A stretch of 37,402 bases of DNA, taken from a virus. The notes under the pieces are model-generated. The model had not been told where the DNA came from and made no database searches. It saw only the letters and a program-made list of their open reading frames with translations. The position numbers were made by a program, and so were the translations under genes. The stretch is from IMG/VR virus record IMGVR_UViG_3300049432_000213, positions 1-37,402 of that record; one strand, written 5' to 3'. Of this stretch, positions 21,675 through 29,416 are shown one piece after another; within the stretch, counting starts at the first letter, position 1, and every line of letters starts with the position of its first letter.

Positions 21675-22441
21675 CCGATCTTTCCCTTCAGCCGAGGCTG
21701 GCGCTGGGCGACCGCCTCACCGCTGGCTTCGCCCAGCTCACCAATATGGCGCTGGGCCTGCAGACCTTCCTCGACTGCGCGGAAGCCGGTGCCGGCATGC
21801 CGCGGATCGGCGTCCTCTACGGCCATTCGGGTTACGGCAAGAGCGTCGCCATGGCCTTCACCGCCCAGCGTACTGGCGCGGCCTATCTCGAAGCCAAGTC
21901 GATCTGGACGCAGCGGTCCCTGCTCGAAGCGATCGCCGAGGAGCTGGGGATCACCATGCTTCAGCGCAGCGCGCCCCGGATCCTGCAGCAAGTTATCGAC
22001 CAGCTGAACATGGATCCCCGCGGGCTGATCGTCGACGAGATGGATTACCTAGTTGGCAAGCAGCACGTCGAGATCCTGCGCGACATCCACGACGCCACGA
22101 CCGTCCCGATCCTGCTGGTCGGCGAGGAAGCGTTGCCTCAGAAGCTGAAGAGCTGGGAGCGCTTCCACAACCGCATTCTCGTCACCACGCCAGCGCAGCC
22201 GGCATCGCTGGACGACGCGCTGAAGCTCCGCGCCCATTATTGCCCGCGGGTCGAGATCGCCGACGACCTGGTCGAACAGATCGTCACCGCCTGCCGGGGC
22301 GTCACCCGGCGCATCGTGGTCAATCTGAAGAACGCCGAGCGGCTCGCGATGGAGAGCGGCGCTGCCGAGATCGACGCGGCTTGGTGGGGCGGTCGCCCGT
22401 TCCAAACCGGCGACGTCATGGCGCGCAGGCTGGCCGCGTGA
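21671..22441 (+). CDS. MuB-like AAA+ ATPase, transposition target selector
   Basis: 256 residues. Walker A GHSGYGKS at 51-58 and Walker B GLIVDEMD at 118-125; LLVGEEALPQKLKSWERFHN follows like sensor/arginine regions of this ExeA/MuB family. It lacks the long N-terminal HTH extension of Mu B (312 residues). Overlaps the transposase gene by 4 bases. Expected to bind target DNA with ATP, deliver it to the transposase and give target immunity. Confidence 0.92.
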   Translation: MTDLSLQPRLALGDRLTAGFAQLTNMALGLQTFLDCAEAGAGMPRIGVLYGHSGYGKSVAMAFTAQRTGAAYLEAKSIWTQRSLLEAIAEELGITMLQRSAPRILQQVIDQLNMDPRGLIVDEMDYLVGKQHVEILRDIHDATTVPILLVGEEALPQKLKSWERFHNRILVTTPAQPASLDDALKLRAHYCPRVEIADDLVEQIVTACRGVTRRIVVNLKNAERLAMESGAAEIDAAWWGGRPFQTGDVMARRLAA

Positions 22442-22716
22442 TGGGCCAGAAGCTCACCGCCCTCGCCGATAGCCGCGGCGTCATCACCTTCCAGCACGAG
22501 CGGAAGGCTCCGGACGGCCTGATCTCCTTCGCCCGCGGATGGTCTAAGCCGCTGAGGGAGAATGTCGAGGTCAACGCGCGCCATGCCTATGACGGCAAGA
22601 CGCTGCTCGTTCCGGGCATCCCCGAGGCTGAACACGACGACGACGCGCTCGACGCGCTGGAACGCTTCGGTCTGCTGATCAAGATGCGGCTCGACGGGCT
22701 GCAGGGATGGCCGTGA
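22441..22716 (+). CDS. Hypothetical early protein (91 aa)
   Basis: MGQKLTALADSRGVITFQHE to the end RLDGLQGWP. Mixed alpha/beta, acidic patch EAEHDDDALDALERFG. The start overlaps the MuB stop as TGATG and the end overlaps the next gene. No motif recognised. Small proteins right after MuB are common in B3-like phages and mostly uncharacterised. Confidence 0.6.
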   Translation: MGQKLTALADSRGVITFQHERKAPDGLISFARGWSKPLRENVEVNARHAYDGKTLLVPGIPEAEHDDDALDALERFGLLIKMRLDGLQGWP

Positions 22717-23540
22717 TGGCCGCTCCGAACCCTCAGGTTGGCCCTAAGCTCTGGGACGCCCTGCGCAAAGCGCGGGCGCCGGCCTCGATCAAGGAGCTGC
22801 AGCGCTCGACGCCGGGCCGGCATCACCACCTGCAGGCGCGCCTTCGGGCCTGGGCAGACCTCGGCCTGGTCGAGGAGACGCCCGGCCAGCCGGGGCGCTT
22901 CGCTATCGCGCAGGGCGTGACCCAGCCTCGCCGCGAGGGTGCGTTGGGCGTGTTGGTCTGGCGGGCCATGAGGCGCCTCGACAGGCCGGTTAGCCTGCAG
23001 GAGCTGATCGCCGCGACGGGAGCCGGGGACCGCTCGATCTACTGCCGCCTGTTCCGCTGGATCCGCGACGGCCTGGTCGTGAGGATCGAGCCCCAGCCGA
23101 TGCTCTTCACCCTGACGGCGCAAGCCCAGGACGTCGAGGCACCGCCCGAGATCATCGTCCGCAAGCCGCAAAAGCGGCCGAGCGCCCGCGCCCGCATTTG
23201 GGCAGCGATGCGCGTCCTAAAGCGGTTCGACGTCCCGGTCCTGATCATGACCGCGGAGGCAAACCAGCGCGCCTGCGCCGAGATGATCGGCTTCCTCTGC
23301 CGCGCCGGCTACGCGAAGCCGATCGCCCACCAGGTCAACGTCCAGCGCCGCGAGGGCTCCCACGCAATCATCCGCGACTATTCGACCTACGTCCTGCTCC
23401 GGAACACCGGCCCTCAGTGCCCGCGGGACTATCGTCCCAAGTCCGGAGGCCGGTTCCTCTTCGACCCGAACAACGGCCAGCAAATCGCACTGGTTTCGCG
23501 GCAACCCAAGCGCGCGCGGGAGGTCAACCATGGCCACTAA
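22707..23540 (+). CDS. Putative DNA-binding protein with repeated winged-helix units
   Basis: 277 residues. At least two helix-turn-helix/winged-helix-like units can be seen: about 12-70 (KLWDALRKARAPASIKELQR ... GLVEETPGQPGRFAI) and 80-135 (VLVWRAMRRLDRPVSLQELI ... GLVVRIEPQPMLFTL). A third lies near 155-215 (RIWAAMRVLKRFDVPVLIMT, FLCRAGYAKPIAHQV). Repeats of this kind suggest a transcription or replication regulator of the early operon. Overlaps both neighbours by about 10 bases. A second in-frame ATG (22716) is an alternative start. Confidence 0.7.
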   Translation: MAVMAAPNPQVGPKLWDALRKARAPASIKELQRSTPGRHHHLQARLRAWADLGLVEETPGQPGRFAIAQGVTQPRREGALGVLVWRAMRRLDRPVSLQELIAATGAGDRSIYCRLFRWIRDGLVVRIEPQPMLFTLTAQAQDVEAPPEIIVRKPQKRPSARARIWAAMRVLKRFDVPVLIMTAEANQRACAEMIGFLCRAGYAKPIAHQVNVQRREGSHAIIRDYSTYVLLRNTGPQCPRDYRPKSGGRFLFDPNNGQQIALVSRQPKRAREVNHGH

Positions 23541-23925
23541 TCTCGCTGCCTCAACTAACGTCGCCCGCGCCGTCATGGCTTGGGGAGCCGACATGCCGGC
23601 GTGGGTCCGGCTGCTCGCTTCCGCCTGCGACGCCACCAATCAACGCAAGGTCGGCGACCGGATCGGTCGATCCAGCGGCTACGTCAGCCGCGTCCTCAGC
23701 CGGAACTATGCCGGCAGCTACGAGGAGGCCGAGACGCTCGTCCGCGCCGCCTACGGCAACGAGGACGTGGTCTGCCCGATCTGGGGATCGATCCCGCTCG
23801 CCAGCTGCGTCCGCGCCCGCCGTCGCGAAGGTCCACCGCGCAACCACGCGCACCACCTTCACGTCGAGCACTGCCCCACCTGTCCGAACAACGGCGACCG
23901 GCGCGATGCCGGCCAGGAGAACTGA
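23530..23925 (+). CDS. Small HTH protein with Cys/His-rich C-terminus
   Basis: 131 residues. An HTH-like segment lies at about 36-60 (NQRKVGDRIGRSSGYVSRVL). The C-terminal part has Cys/His pairs (VCPIWGSIPLASC, HAHHLHVEHCPTCPNNG) that could bind zinc. Overlaps the previous gene by 11 bases. Likely a DNA-binding regulator; target unknown. Confidence 0.7.
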   Translation: MATNLAASTNVARAVMAWGADMPAWVRLLASACDATNQRKVGDRIGRSSGYVSRVLSRNYAGSYEEAETLVRAAYGNEDVVCPIWGSIPLASCVRARRREGPPRNHAHHLHVEHCPTCPNNGDRRDAGQEN

Positions 23926-23927
23926 CC

Positions 23928-24269
23928 ATGCTCGTAGATCCTGTCGTTAACGAGCGGCTCTGGCTGCAGATGCCGGGGGAAGTGGCCAGCGCTCACCGCG
24001 TCGTCCTCGCCGGCCAGCCCTGCATGGCCGAGGTCCGCGGGCAGCGGACCCGCGCCGTCGCTGTCCGCAAGATCGCCGCAGCGCATGAAGGGGCGATCCT
24101 GGTCCCGCTTGCCGAGCTGCTCAACGCCGCGCCGCTCAGCGCCGCCGATCGCGCCGAATATGACCGGCTCGATCGCCAGCTCGCCGGCACCCACGGCGAG
24201 CGCCGCGCCCTGCGCGCTTTCTTCGGCCTGCTGCACCGCTCCGTAACCTACGGGGAGGCCTCGGCATGA
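23928..24269 (+). CDS. Hypothetical early protein (113 aa)
   Basis: Starts MLVDPVVNERLWLQMPGEVA, two bases after the preceding stop. Helical C-terminus (AEYDRLDRQLAGTHGERRAL). The longer open frame upstream is shadow of the HTH gene. No family recognised; part of the overlapping early operon. Confidence 0.6.
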   Translation: MLVDPVVNERLWLQMPGEVASAHRVVLAGQPCMAEVRGQRTRAVAVRKIAAAHEGAILVPLAELLNAAPLSAADRAEYDRLDRQLAGTHGERRALRAFFGLLHRSVTYGEASA

Positions 24270-24406
24270 AGCGCCAGATTTTCCCGCCGATCGTCGACGC
24301 GGCCCGCCGCGAGCTGCGCCTTGTTCCGGAGTGGCTGGTCGTCTCGCTGCTCAACACCTTCGTGATCGGCTTCGGTTTCGTGATGATCATGGCGGTTCTG
24401 CCATGA
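24266..24406 (+). CDS. Small single-pass membrane protein (46 aa)
   Basis: MKRQIFPPIVDAARRELRLV, then one hydrophobic helix (WLVVSLLNTFVIGFGFVMIM). ATGA overlaps with both neighbours show that it is translated in the early operon. A charged, presumably cytoplasmic N-terminus and a membrane C-terminus fit small phage membrane effectors such as exclusion or inhibitor peptides. Function is unknown. Confidence 0.6.
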   Translation: MKRQIFPPIVDAARRELRLVPEWLVVSLLNTFVIGFGFVMIMAVLP

Positions 24407-24684
24407 CCGCCGGATCCCTTGGAGCGGGTAGCGCGGTGACCACGGCAGCTGCCATCGCGATCGCCGCCGCGAGCCAAGCCGCCGAGGCCACGGGCGAGCT
24501 GCTCGAATTCGCGCGGCATGGTCCACTGCACGCCAACTTCAACTTCACAGACGAGCCGATCGAGAAGCTCGCCGGCGCCTGCAAGATGGCCTTAGAGATC
24601 GAGCTGGCCAGCAGAAGCCTCGAGGAAGCCGAGAACCAGCTGCTCGGCGCGCTGATCCGCTTCCTCGAAGGATGGGCGGGATGA
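24403..24684 (+). CDS. Hypothetical helical early protein (93 aa)
   Basis: The Ala-rich N-terminus (TTAAAIAIAAASQAAEATGE) is followed by NFNFTDEPIEKLAGACKMAL and an amphipathic Glu/Leu helix. ATGA overlaps at both ends. No motif recognised. Confidence 0.55.
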   Translation: MTAGSLGAGSAVTTAAAIAIAAASQAAEATGELLEFARHGPLHANFNFTDEPIEKLAGACKMALEIELASRSLEEAENQLLGALIRFLEGWAG

Positions 24685-24914
24685 GCGGGGTCGTCGTCCC
24701 CTTCGTCCGGCGCCTGCGCCCCGATCTCTCCGGCCAGGTCCGGCAGCGCGGCTACGCGCCGATCTACCATCACGACCAGGTCAACCACTGCCCGGGCTGC
24801 ACTCGCACCCAATGGCATGTCGGCCGCGTCAGCGCGGAATGCGCCTTCTGCGGCACCGCCCTCTTCTTCGTCGAACCGGCCCCCACCAACACCAATCTCG
24901 AAAAGGACGTTTGA
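24681..24914 (+). CDS. Zinc-ribbon-like small protein (77 aa)
   Basis: Start at ATG 24681 (ATGA overlap) rather than 24672. Two Cys pairs, CPGC and CAFC, 16 residues apart (NHCPGCTRTQWHVG ... ECAFCGTALFFVE), form a clear zinc-ribbon pattern. Such small early proteins often bind nucleic acid or RNA polymerase. The specific role is unknown. The next gene starts by TGATG overlap. Confidence 0.65.
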   Translation: MSGVVVPFVRRLRPDLSGQVRQRGYAPIYHHDQVNHCPGCTRTQWHVGRVSAECAFCGTALFFVEPAPTNTNLEKDV

Positions 24915-25546
24915 TGCCTCCCACCCGCCGCAAAGCCCCGCGCCAGCTGGCGCCCCAGACGATCGAGGAGGCGACCACGCTGCTCGGCCGCTATTCGGAG
25001 ATCCTCACTTCGGTGGAGACGCTCCGCGCCGACGCCGACGCCGCGATCGCCCAGATCGAGGCGGTCCGTGACACCCTTGTCGCGCCGATCGAGGAGGAGG
25101 CCAAGTCGATCTTCTTGCAGTTGCGCGCCTGGTGGGGCGTCGCCGGCGGCGAGCTGACCGAAGGCAAGCGCAAGAGCCACGAGCTGGCCGGCTGCGTCCT
25201 GGGCGAGCGAACCACGCCGCCGAGCCTAGCGATCGGCAAGATGAAGACGGCCGAGGCGGTCGCGGCACTCTACCGCCGCGCCGTCGAGCTGCGCGACGAG
25301 GCGGAGCAGCGCGCCGAAGCAGCGGCCGAGGCCGATCGGATCCGCAAGCTCGTCCGCACGAAGATGGAGCTGGATAAGCCAGCCATCCTGAGGGAGCTGG
25401 CATCGAACGATCTGGGGCCGACCATCGTCGCGCTGGGCTTCTCCTCCCGGCAAAAGGAGGAGTTCTTCATCGACCGCGCGGCCCCCAAGCCTGCGGCCGT
25501 CGAGGAAGTCGCTGACCCAGCCGGTCAGCTGGAGAAGGCGGCATGA
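24914..25546 (+). CDS. Gam-like host-nuclease inhibitor
   Basis: 210 residues. The long N-terminal coiled-coil (TLLGRYSEILTSVETLRADA, IAQIEAVRDTLVAPIEEEAK) followed by LRAWWGVAGGELTEGKRKS and GERTTPPSLAIGK matches Mu Gam. Gam is a Ku-like dimer that coats double-stranded DNA ends and blocks exonucleases. It is longer than Mu Gam (about 174) because of a helical C-terminus rich in Glu/Ala. The early-operon position between B and GemA is as in Mu. Confidence 0.8.
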   Translation: MPPTRRKAPRQLAPQTIEEATTLLGRYSEILTSVETLRADADAAIAQIEAVRDTLVAPIEEEAKSIFLQLRAWWGVAGGELTEGKRKSHELAGCVLGERTTPPSLAIGKMKTAEAVAALYRRAVELRDEAEQRAEAAAEADRIRKLVRTKMELDKPAILRELASNDLGPTIVALGFSSRQKEEFFIDRAAPKPAAVEEVADPAGQLEKAA

Positions 25547-25791
25547 GGGATCCAGACCTCCTGCTCAGGATCGCCGATCGCATCCAGCAGCTGTTGCAGG
25601 GCGATGAGACGCCGGCGGCGGTCGTCAACTTGCTCACCGGGTCCTACGGCGCCCGATGCCGCTTCGCCAATGGCACTCACGAGCTGAAAGTCGCAGGTGT
25701 CACCATCACCAACACGGCCGGCGGGTATAATCTGCTCTCCGCCTGGTGCGGCAAGGCGCGCCGTATCGCCGCGGAGCTGGCGGGGCAATGA
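25543..25791 (+). CDS. Hypothetical early protein (82 aa)
   Basis: MRDPDLLLRIADRIQQLLQG, then VNLLTGSYGARCRFANGTHE and TITNTAGGYNLLSAWCGKAR. Mixed alpha/beta with two Cys. ATGA overlaps on both sides. No family recognised. Confidence 0.6.
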   Translation: MRDPDLLLRIADRIQQLLQGDETPAAVVNLLTGSYGARCRFANGTHELKVAGVTITNTAGGYNLLSAWCGKARRIAAELAGQ

Positions 25792-25938
25792 GCCGCCAAT
25801 TTACCCCCCCCCGCTCACGGGGCTGGAGAGGATCGCGATCGCTGCGATTGCCCGGTCTGCCGGCGCCTCGATCGGCTCGAGCAGGATGGCGCGTGGCAGC
25901 GCCGACTGCTGCCAAAGGAGCGTGGCGATGAGCGATGA
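25788..25938 (+). pseudogene. Small Cys-motif protein thrown out of frame by a C9 tract
   Basis: ATG 25788 overlaps the preceding stop (ATGA). After MSRQFTPP the DNA has nine C (25804-25812). In the present frame the product is a 47-residue Arg/Gly-rich nonsense-like peptide ending 25931. With eight C the frame would read AHGAGEDRDRCDCPVCRRLD, then RLEQDGAWQRRLLPKERGDE, a 49-residue protein with a CDCPVC metal-type motif, ending 25938. The latter looks far more like real protein. Either an off state, a decayed gene, or a homopolymer miscount. Confidence 0.6.
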
Positions 25939-26200
25939 ACGCAAGTTCTGCGCGGATCTCGCCGGCATCAATGCCGAGGTCATCCGACCCACCGCGCTCG
26001 CTGTCGCTGGCGTAGGCGTCGCCACTTTTGCGACCATCGATCAGGCGAGCGGCGAGCCCCTTTTCGGGATCGCCATTCGGCATGCGGACGGCGAGCTGCT
26101 GACGGCCATTCTGGACGAAGTAAAGGTCCACCGCCTGGCCGAGATGATGGCCGATTTTGTCGAGGCCCTGCCGGCGTTCCAGTCGGAGGCCCGTCACTGA
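25928..26200 (+). CDS. Hypothetical early protein (90 aa)
   Basis: MSDERKFCADLAGINAEVIR, then ALAVAGVGVATFATIDQASG and FGIAIRHADGELLTAILDEV. Compact alpha/beta. It overlaps the end of the C9-tract gene and its TGA overlaps the next ATG. No family recognised. Confidence 0.6.
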   Translation: MSDERKFCADLAGINAEVIRPTALAVAGVGVATFATIDQASGEPLFGIAIRHADGELLTAILDEVKVHRLAEMMADFVEALPAFQSEARH

Positions 26201-26382
26201 TGCTGCGGGTCCACATCATCGTCGTAGAGAGCCGCGAGCCCGTCCACATCCAGGCCGTTCGGCCGGCTGGCGCCACCGTGCGCGGCCATGTGGAAGTGCT
26301 TACCCTAACCGAGGTTCGGGCGATGGCGCCCGAGGATCTTCACGCCTGCGTCGACAGGGTTGCGTCAATGGTGACGGCATGA
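26200..26382 (+). CDS. Hypothetical early protein (60 aa)
   Basis: MLRVHIIVVESREPVHIQAV ... HVEVLTLTEVRAMAPEDLHA. Beta-rich start and helical end. TGATG overlap upstream, ATGA overlap downstream. No family recognised. Confidence 0.55.
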   Translation: MLRVHIIVVESREPVHIQAVRPAGATVRGHVEVLTLTEVRAMAPEDLHACVDRVASMVTA

Positions 26383-26645
26383 GCCGGCTCCGTCTCGCGG
26401 TCCTAGACTTCGTGCGCGAAGAGATCGCCGCGACGGGCTGCGCGCCGTCCTACCGGGAAATCCAGCGCCGCTTCGGTCGGCGTAGCCCGAGTAGCGCCCA
26501 TGCCGCGGTGTCCAGCCTGGTCGAGGATGGCCTGCTCATTCGTGTTCCGGGCCGCGACCGCGGGCTTCGCCTTCCTGGTGCGGATCTCCGCGCCGTGCCG
26601 ACCGAGAGCCTGCGTGCCGAGCTCGCGCGGCGAGAGGCGGAATGA
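26379..26645 (+). CDS. LexA-type winged-helix DNA-binding protein without protease domain
   Basis: 88 residues. The sequence VLDFVREEIAATGCAPSYRE, IQRRFGRRSPSSAHAAVSSL, VEDGLLIRVPGRDRGLRLPG matches the LexA N-terminal DNA-binding domain over its whole length, including the recognition helix and wing. The S24 domain is absent, as the gene ends soon after. It may bind SOS-box-like or phage operators without RecA-stimulated cleavage. ATGA overlaps on both sides. Confidence 0.75.
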   Translation: MSRLRLAVLDFVREEIAATGCAPSYREIQRRFGRRSPSSAHAAVSSLVEDGLLIRVPGRDRGLRLPGADLRAVPTESLRAELARREAE

Positions 26646-26866
26646 CGAGCGCGTCCGCCCGCCAGAGCGCACTTGAGCGCATGCGCCGCCACCGGGAGGA
26701 AATGCAGCTCGCGGTCGCCGAGGGCCTGTCGCTCGAAGCGGCGCGCGAACGGCTTGCCACCCTTCGAGCGCATGCCTCACGTCTCTACGTCGATCCGGCG
26801 CCGGAGTTGGTCCCGCCGGCCGGGCCTCAGGCGGAGCCTGTCCTCCAGTGGTGGCAGCGCGACTGA
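26642..26866 (+). CDS. Hypothetical helical early protein (74 aa)
   Basis: SALERMRRHREEMQLAVAEG, LSLEAARERLATLRAHASRL, then a Pro-rich end PELVPPAGPQAEPVLQWWQR. The first half could be a small HTH-like helical bundle. Overlaps LexA-like gene by 4 bases and GemA by TGATG. Confidence 0.6.
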   Translation: MTSASARQSALERMRRHREEMQLAVAEGLSLEAARERLATLRAHASRLYVDPAPELVPPAGPQAEPVLQWWQRD

Positions 26867-27579
26867 TGGCCAAGGCATTCGGCCTCGTCGCCGGCAAGGC
26901 GCTCCGCACCGCGGCCGGCAAGGCAGACAGCCGCACGAAGCTGAACGGCGCCGTGCGCGCGGCCTGTCGGCGCCTGCGGATTTGCGACGAGGACCGCAAG
27001 GCCATCCAGCTCGAGGTCACCGGCAAGGCATCGCTGGCGGACATGTCGCTGCCAGAGATCGGGCTGGTGCTCGATCGCCTTAACCAGGATTATCGCGGTC
27101 CGATGGGGCACCGCGCCCATGTCGGCAAAATCCGCGCGCTCTGGTGGACGCTCTACTGGCTCGGCGCGGTCGACGAACCGAACGACCCGGCGGTCGACAC
27201 GTTCGTCGAGCGGCAGACCGGCAAGGCCCGCATCCAGTTTCTGGGTCACCAGGAGGCGTTCCGGGTTATCGAGGCGCTGAAGGCGATGGCGGGCCGTAAT
27301 GGCGTGGTCTGGCCCTCCCAGGCGCGCCTGGCGAGCCTCGTGCCCACCAACCCCGGCTTGACCCTTGCCTGCCTCGAACGCCACGCCGTCCTCGAGGCGA
27401 TCGCGCTCAAGCTGCGCCAGGCCGGCCGGCTCCAGGCCGGCTACGAGACCTATTGCCAGCGCGCGCTCGGGCTGGGGCTCAATCATTGGTGCTGGGACGC
27501 GCGCCAGCTCGACGGCGCCATCCGCCTGCTCGGTAAGCTACTGCGCCGCGCCCTGGACAAGAGAGGCGCGGAGGAATGA
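26866..27579 (+). CDS. GemA-like regulatory protein (Mu gp16, DUF1018)
   Basis: 237 residues from ATG 26866 (TGATG overlap). The family core appears at about 80-150: GHRAHVGKIRALWWTLYWLG, DPAVDTFVERQTGKARIQFL. It is followed by AFRVIEALKAMAGRNGVVWP. Preceded by LQLEVTGK-type sequence (IQLEVTGKASLADMSLPEIG). In Mu, GemA changes host DNA supercoiling-related gene expression. It directly precedes the Mor-like activator, as gemA precedes mor in Mu. Confidence 0.87.
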   Translation: MAKAFGLVAGKALRTAAGKADSRTKLNGAVRAACRRLRICDEDRKAIQLEVTGKASLADMSLPEIGLVLDRLNQDYRGPMGHRAHVGKIRALWWTLYWLGAVDEPNDPAVDTFVERQTGKARIQFLGHQEAFRVIEALKAMAGRNGVVWPSQARLASLVPTNPGLTLACLERHAVLEAIALKLRQAGRLQAGYETYCQRALGLGLNHWCWDARQLDGAIRLLGKLLRRALDKRGAEE

Positions 27580-28100
27580 CCCGCGCTGACCATGATTTCG
27601 CCGGCTATGCCGAGCTGCCGATCCCGGAGGACGCGAGGCCCGGCCCTGGCTGGACGGATCGGATGCTGGAAATGGCCGAGCATATCGGCGCCTACCGCAC
27701 GCTCCAGCTGATCGACCGCTTCGGCGGCATGCGGATCTACATCCCCAAGGATCCGGAGCGCGGCAAGGCCTATGGCAGGCGCGGCTCGATCGTCGATGTC
27801 GTGGGGATCGGCGTCGCCGCCAAGCTGAGCGCCGTCTACGGCTCCGAGTATTTCCACTTCCCTACCGCCAAGGCGGCCGTCAATCGTGCGAAGCGCGCAC
27901 CCATCCTCGCGGCGGTGCGCGACGGGACGATGACAGGCGCCGCGGCCGCGCGTATGCTCGGCACGGCGCGGCCCTATTTGTCCCACCTCGTCAACGAAAC
28001 CGACGAGGGCAAAGGCGGCGGCGCGATCGTCAGGCGCGCCGACCCCGAACGCCGCGACCCCTCCCAAATGGATATGTTCGGCGACGACGAGGGGCCCTGA
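27576..28100 (+). CDS. Mor-like middle/late transcription activator
   Basis: 174 residues. It has the Mor/C layout: helical dimerisation part (WTDRMLEMAEHIGAYRTLQL), the beta strand GGMRIYIPKDPERG, and a C-terminal helix-turn-helix (AVRDGTMTGAAAARMLGTAR, PYLSHLVNE). An extra acidic tail ends in DMFGDDEGP. Last gene of the early operon. In Mu, Mor binds a dyad just upstream of the middle promoter; here a perfect palindrome lies 51 bases after this gene, before the packaging operon. Confidence 0.82.
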   Translation: MTRADHDFAGYAELPIPEDARPGPGWTDRMLEMAEHIGAYRTLQLIDRFGGMRIYIPKDPERGKAYGRRGSIVDVVGIGVAAKLSAVYGSEYFHFPTAKAAVNRAKRAPILAAVRDGTMTGAAAARMLGTARPYLSHLVNETDEGKGGGAIVRRADPERRDPSQMDMFGDDEGP

Positions 28101-28150
28101 CGGGGTCCGCTGGCGGAAGCCCGGTCACCGCCGGGGAAACCGCCATGAAG

Positions 28151-28168
28151 ATGCTGTTGCAACAGCAT
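28151..28168. promoter_or_regulatory. Perfect 18-bp palindrome between activator and packaging operon
   Basis: ATGCTGTTGCAACAGCAT, followed by TTTT-CG. It lies 16 bases before the GTG of the next gene. It can fold as a 7-bp stem with TGCA loop followed by four T (a terminator of the early operon), or act as a dyad operator for the Mor-like protein at a middle/late promoter. Confidence 0.65.
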
Positions 28169-28184
28169 TTTCGCGAGGGCTTTC

Positions 28185-28586
28185 GTGTCCTGGATTAACA
28201 TCATGCAGGCCATCTGGCCGATCGCGGTTAGCATCCTGCCGCTGATCGTCGGCGCCGGCTTCCTCTGGCTGAAAACGCAATTCCCGACCAAATCGGAGCT
28301 GGCGGCCCTCGAAGGCGAGTTGGTGAAGAAGCTGGATGGCCACCTGGGCCGCTTCGAACGCGGCTCCGCGAAGTTCGCCGAGCATGACCGCCGCCTCGCC
28401 TTGGTAGAGGAGGATTGCGAGAGCGCCCCCAGCAAGAATGACCTCAACCAGGGGATCACCGTGCTGGCCGGGCGCATGTCCGGCATGGAGAGCGGCCTCA
28501 AGGGCGTCGAGCGGCAGCTCAACACCCAGCACGACTACCTCCGGACCCTGATCGACCAAGGGCTCCATCAGGGCAAATCGCAATGA
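28185..28586 (+). CDS. DUF2730-like membrane protein
   Basis: 133 residues from GTG with GAGGG seven bases upstream. One N-terminal membrane helix (IWPIAVSILPLIVGAGFLWL) then a long coiled-coil cytoplasmic or periplasmic part (LAALEGELVKKLDGHLGRFE, EHDRRLALVEEDCES). This matches DUF2730 proteins found in Mu-like phages just before the small terminase region. Role unknown. First gene of the rightward packaging operon. Confidence 0.78.
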   Translation: MSWINIMQAIWPIAVSILPLIVGAGFLWLKTQFPTKSELAALEGELVKKLDGHLGRFERGSAKFAEHDRRLALVEEDCESAPSKNDLNQGITVLAGRMSGMESGLKGVERQLNTQHDYLRTLIDQGLHQGKSQ

Positions 28587-28873
28587 TCGCCCCCGTCATC
28601 CTTCCGATCGTGCGCCGCGCGATCCTCGACCTGATGAACGACGTCGGCGGGGAGCATAATGAGGACGTTCTAACCCAACTCCTCGCGTCGCTGGGTCACC
28701 GCGTGGCGCGCCGTGACGTCGCCGAGCAGCTCGGCTGGCTGGACGTCACTGGCCTGGTCCGGTCCGAGAGTCTGGGCCCGTATGTCGTGGCGCGGATCCT
28801 CGCCGATGGCCGCGACGTCGCGGAAGGCCGGCTCACCGTCGAGGGCGTGTCCAAGTTCAAGACCGGGGATTGA
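28583..28873 (+). CDS. VpaChn25_0724-type phage protein, winged-helix-like
   Basis: 96 residues: RRAILDLMNDVGGEHNEDVL, LASLGHRVARRDVAEQLGWL, LVRSESLGPYVVARILADGR, EGVSKFKTGD. Size, sequence style and location between DUF2730 and DUF3486 match the small ArsR-like proteins known from Mu-like phages as the VpaChn25_0724 family. It may bind DNA at the packaging step. ATGA overlap upstream. Confidence 0.75.
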   Translation: MIAPVILPIVRRAILDLMNDVGGEHNEDVLTQLLASLGHRVARRDVAEQLGWLDVTGLVRSESLGPYVVARILADGRDVAEGRLTVEGVSKFKTGD

Positions 28874-28876
28874 GCC

Positions 28877-29416
28877 ATGGGAGGCAAATCCTCGATCAAG
28901 GGCCTTCCGGAGCCCGTCCGCTTCGAGGTCGACGCGGCAATCAAGCGCGGCGCGACGATCGATGAGATCGTGTGGATGCTCAAGGGGCTCGGCGCCGACG
29001 TCTCGCGTTCGGCGGTCGGCCGTTACTCGAGGCAATATGCTGATCTCGCCGCGCGCCAGCGCGACATGTCGTCGATCGCCACCGCCTTTGCCGGCGAGTT
29101 CGGCGAGGCCGACGATATGCAGGGGCGCTTGCTGATCCAGCTGGCGACCACGATCGCCACCCGCATGGTGCTTCCGGTCGCCGCCGGCGACGACATCGAG
29201 CTGGCCACCAAGAGCCTCATGGAGCTGGGCCGCGCGGTGAAGGATATCACCTCCGCCGCGAAGATTGACGTCGATCGGGAGGCGAAAATCAGGTCCGAGG
29301 AGGCCGCCCGCGCCCGTTCCAAGGCCGCCACCGATGCGGAGGCCGCGGGCAAGGCGGCGGGCGCCACTCCCGAGACCATCGACCGCATCAAGCGCAGCAT
29401 ATTGGGGATCAGCTGA
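28877..29416 (+). CDS. Small terminase-like protein (DUF3486, Mu gp27)
   Basis: 179 residues. Begins MGGKSSIKGLPEPVRFEVDA with the family's IDEIVWMLKGLGADVSRSAV and YSRQYADLAARQRD, an N-terminal HTH followed by long helices (DIELATKSLMELGRAVKDIT). The Ala/Lys/Arg-rich C-terminus ends in RIKRSILGIS. DUF3486 proteins occupy the small-terminase position upstream of the Mu-type large terminase and should recognise the packaging site. Confidence 0.87.
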   Translation: MGGKSSIKGLPEPVRFEVDAAIKRGATIDEIVWMLKGLGADVSRSAVGRYSRQYADLAARQRDMSSIATAFAGEFGEADDMQGRLLIQLATTIATRMVLPVAAGDDIELATKSLMELGRAVKDITSAAKIDVDREAKIRSEEAARARSKAATDAEAAGKAAGATPETIDRIKRSILGIS

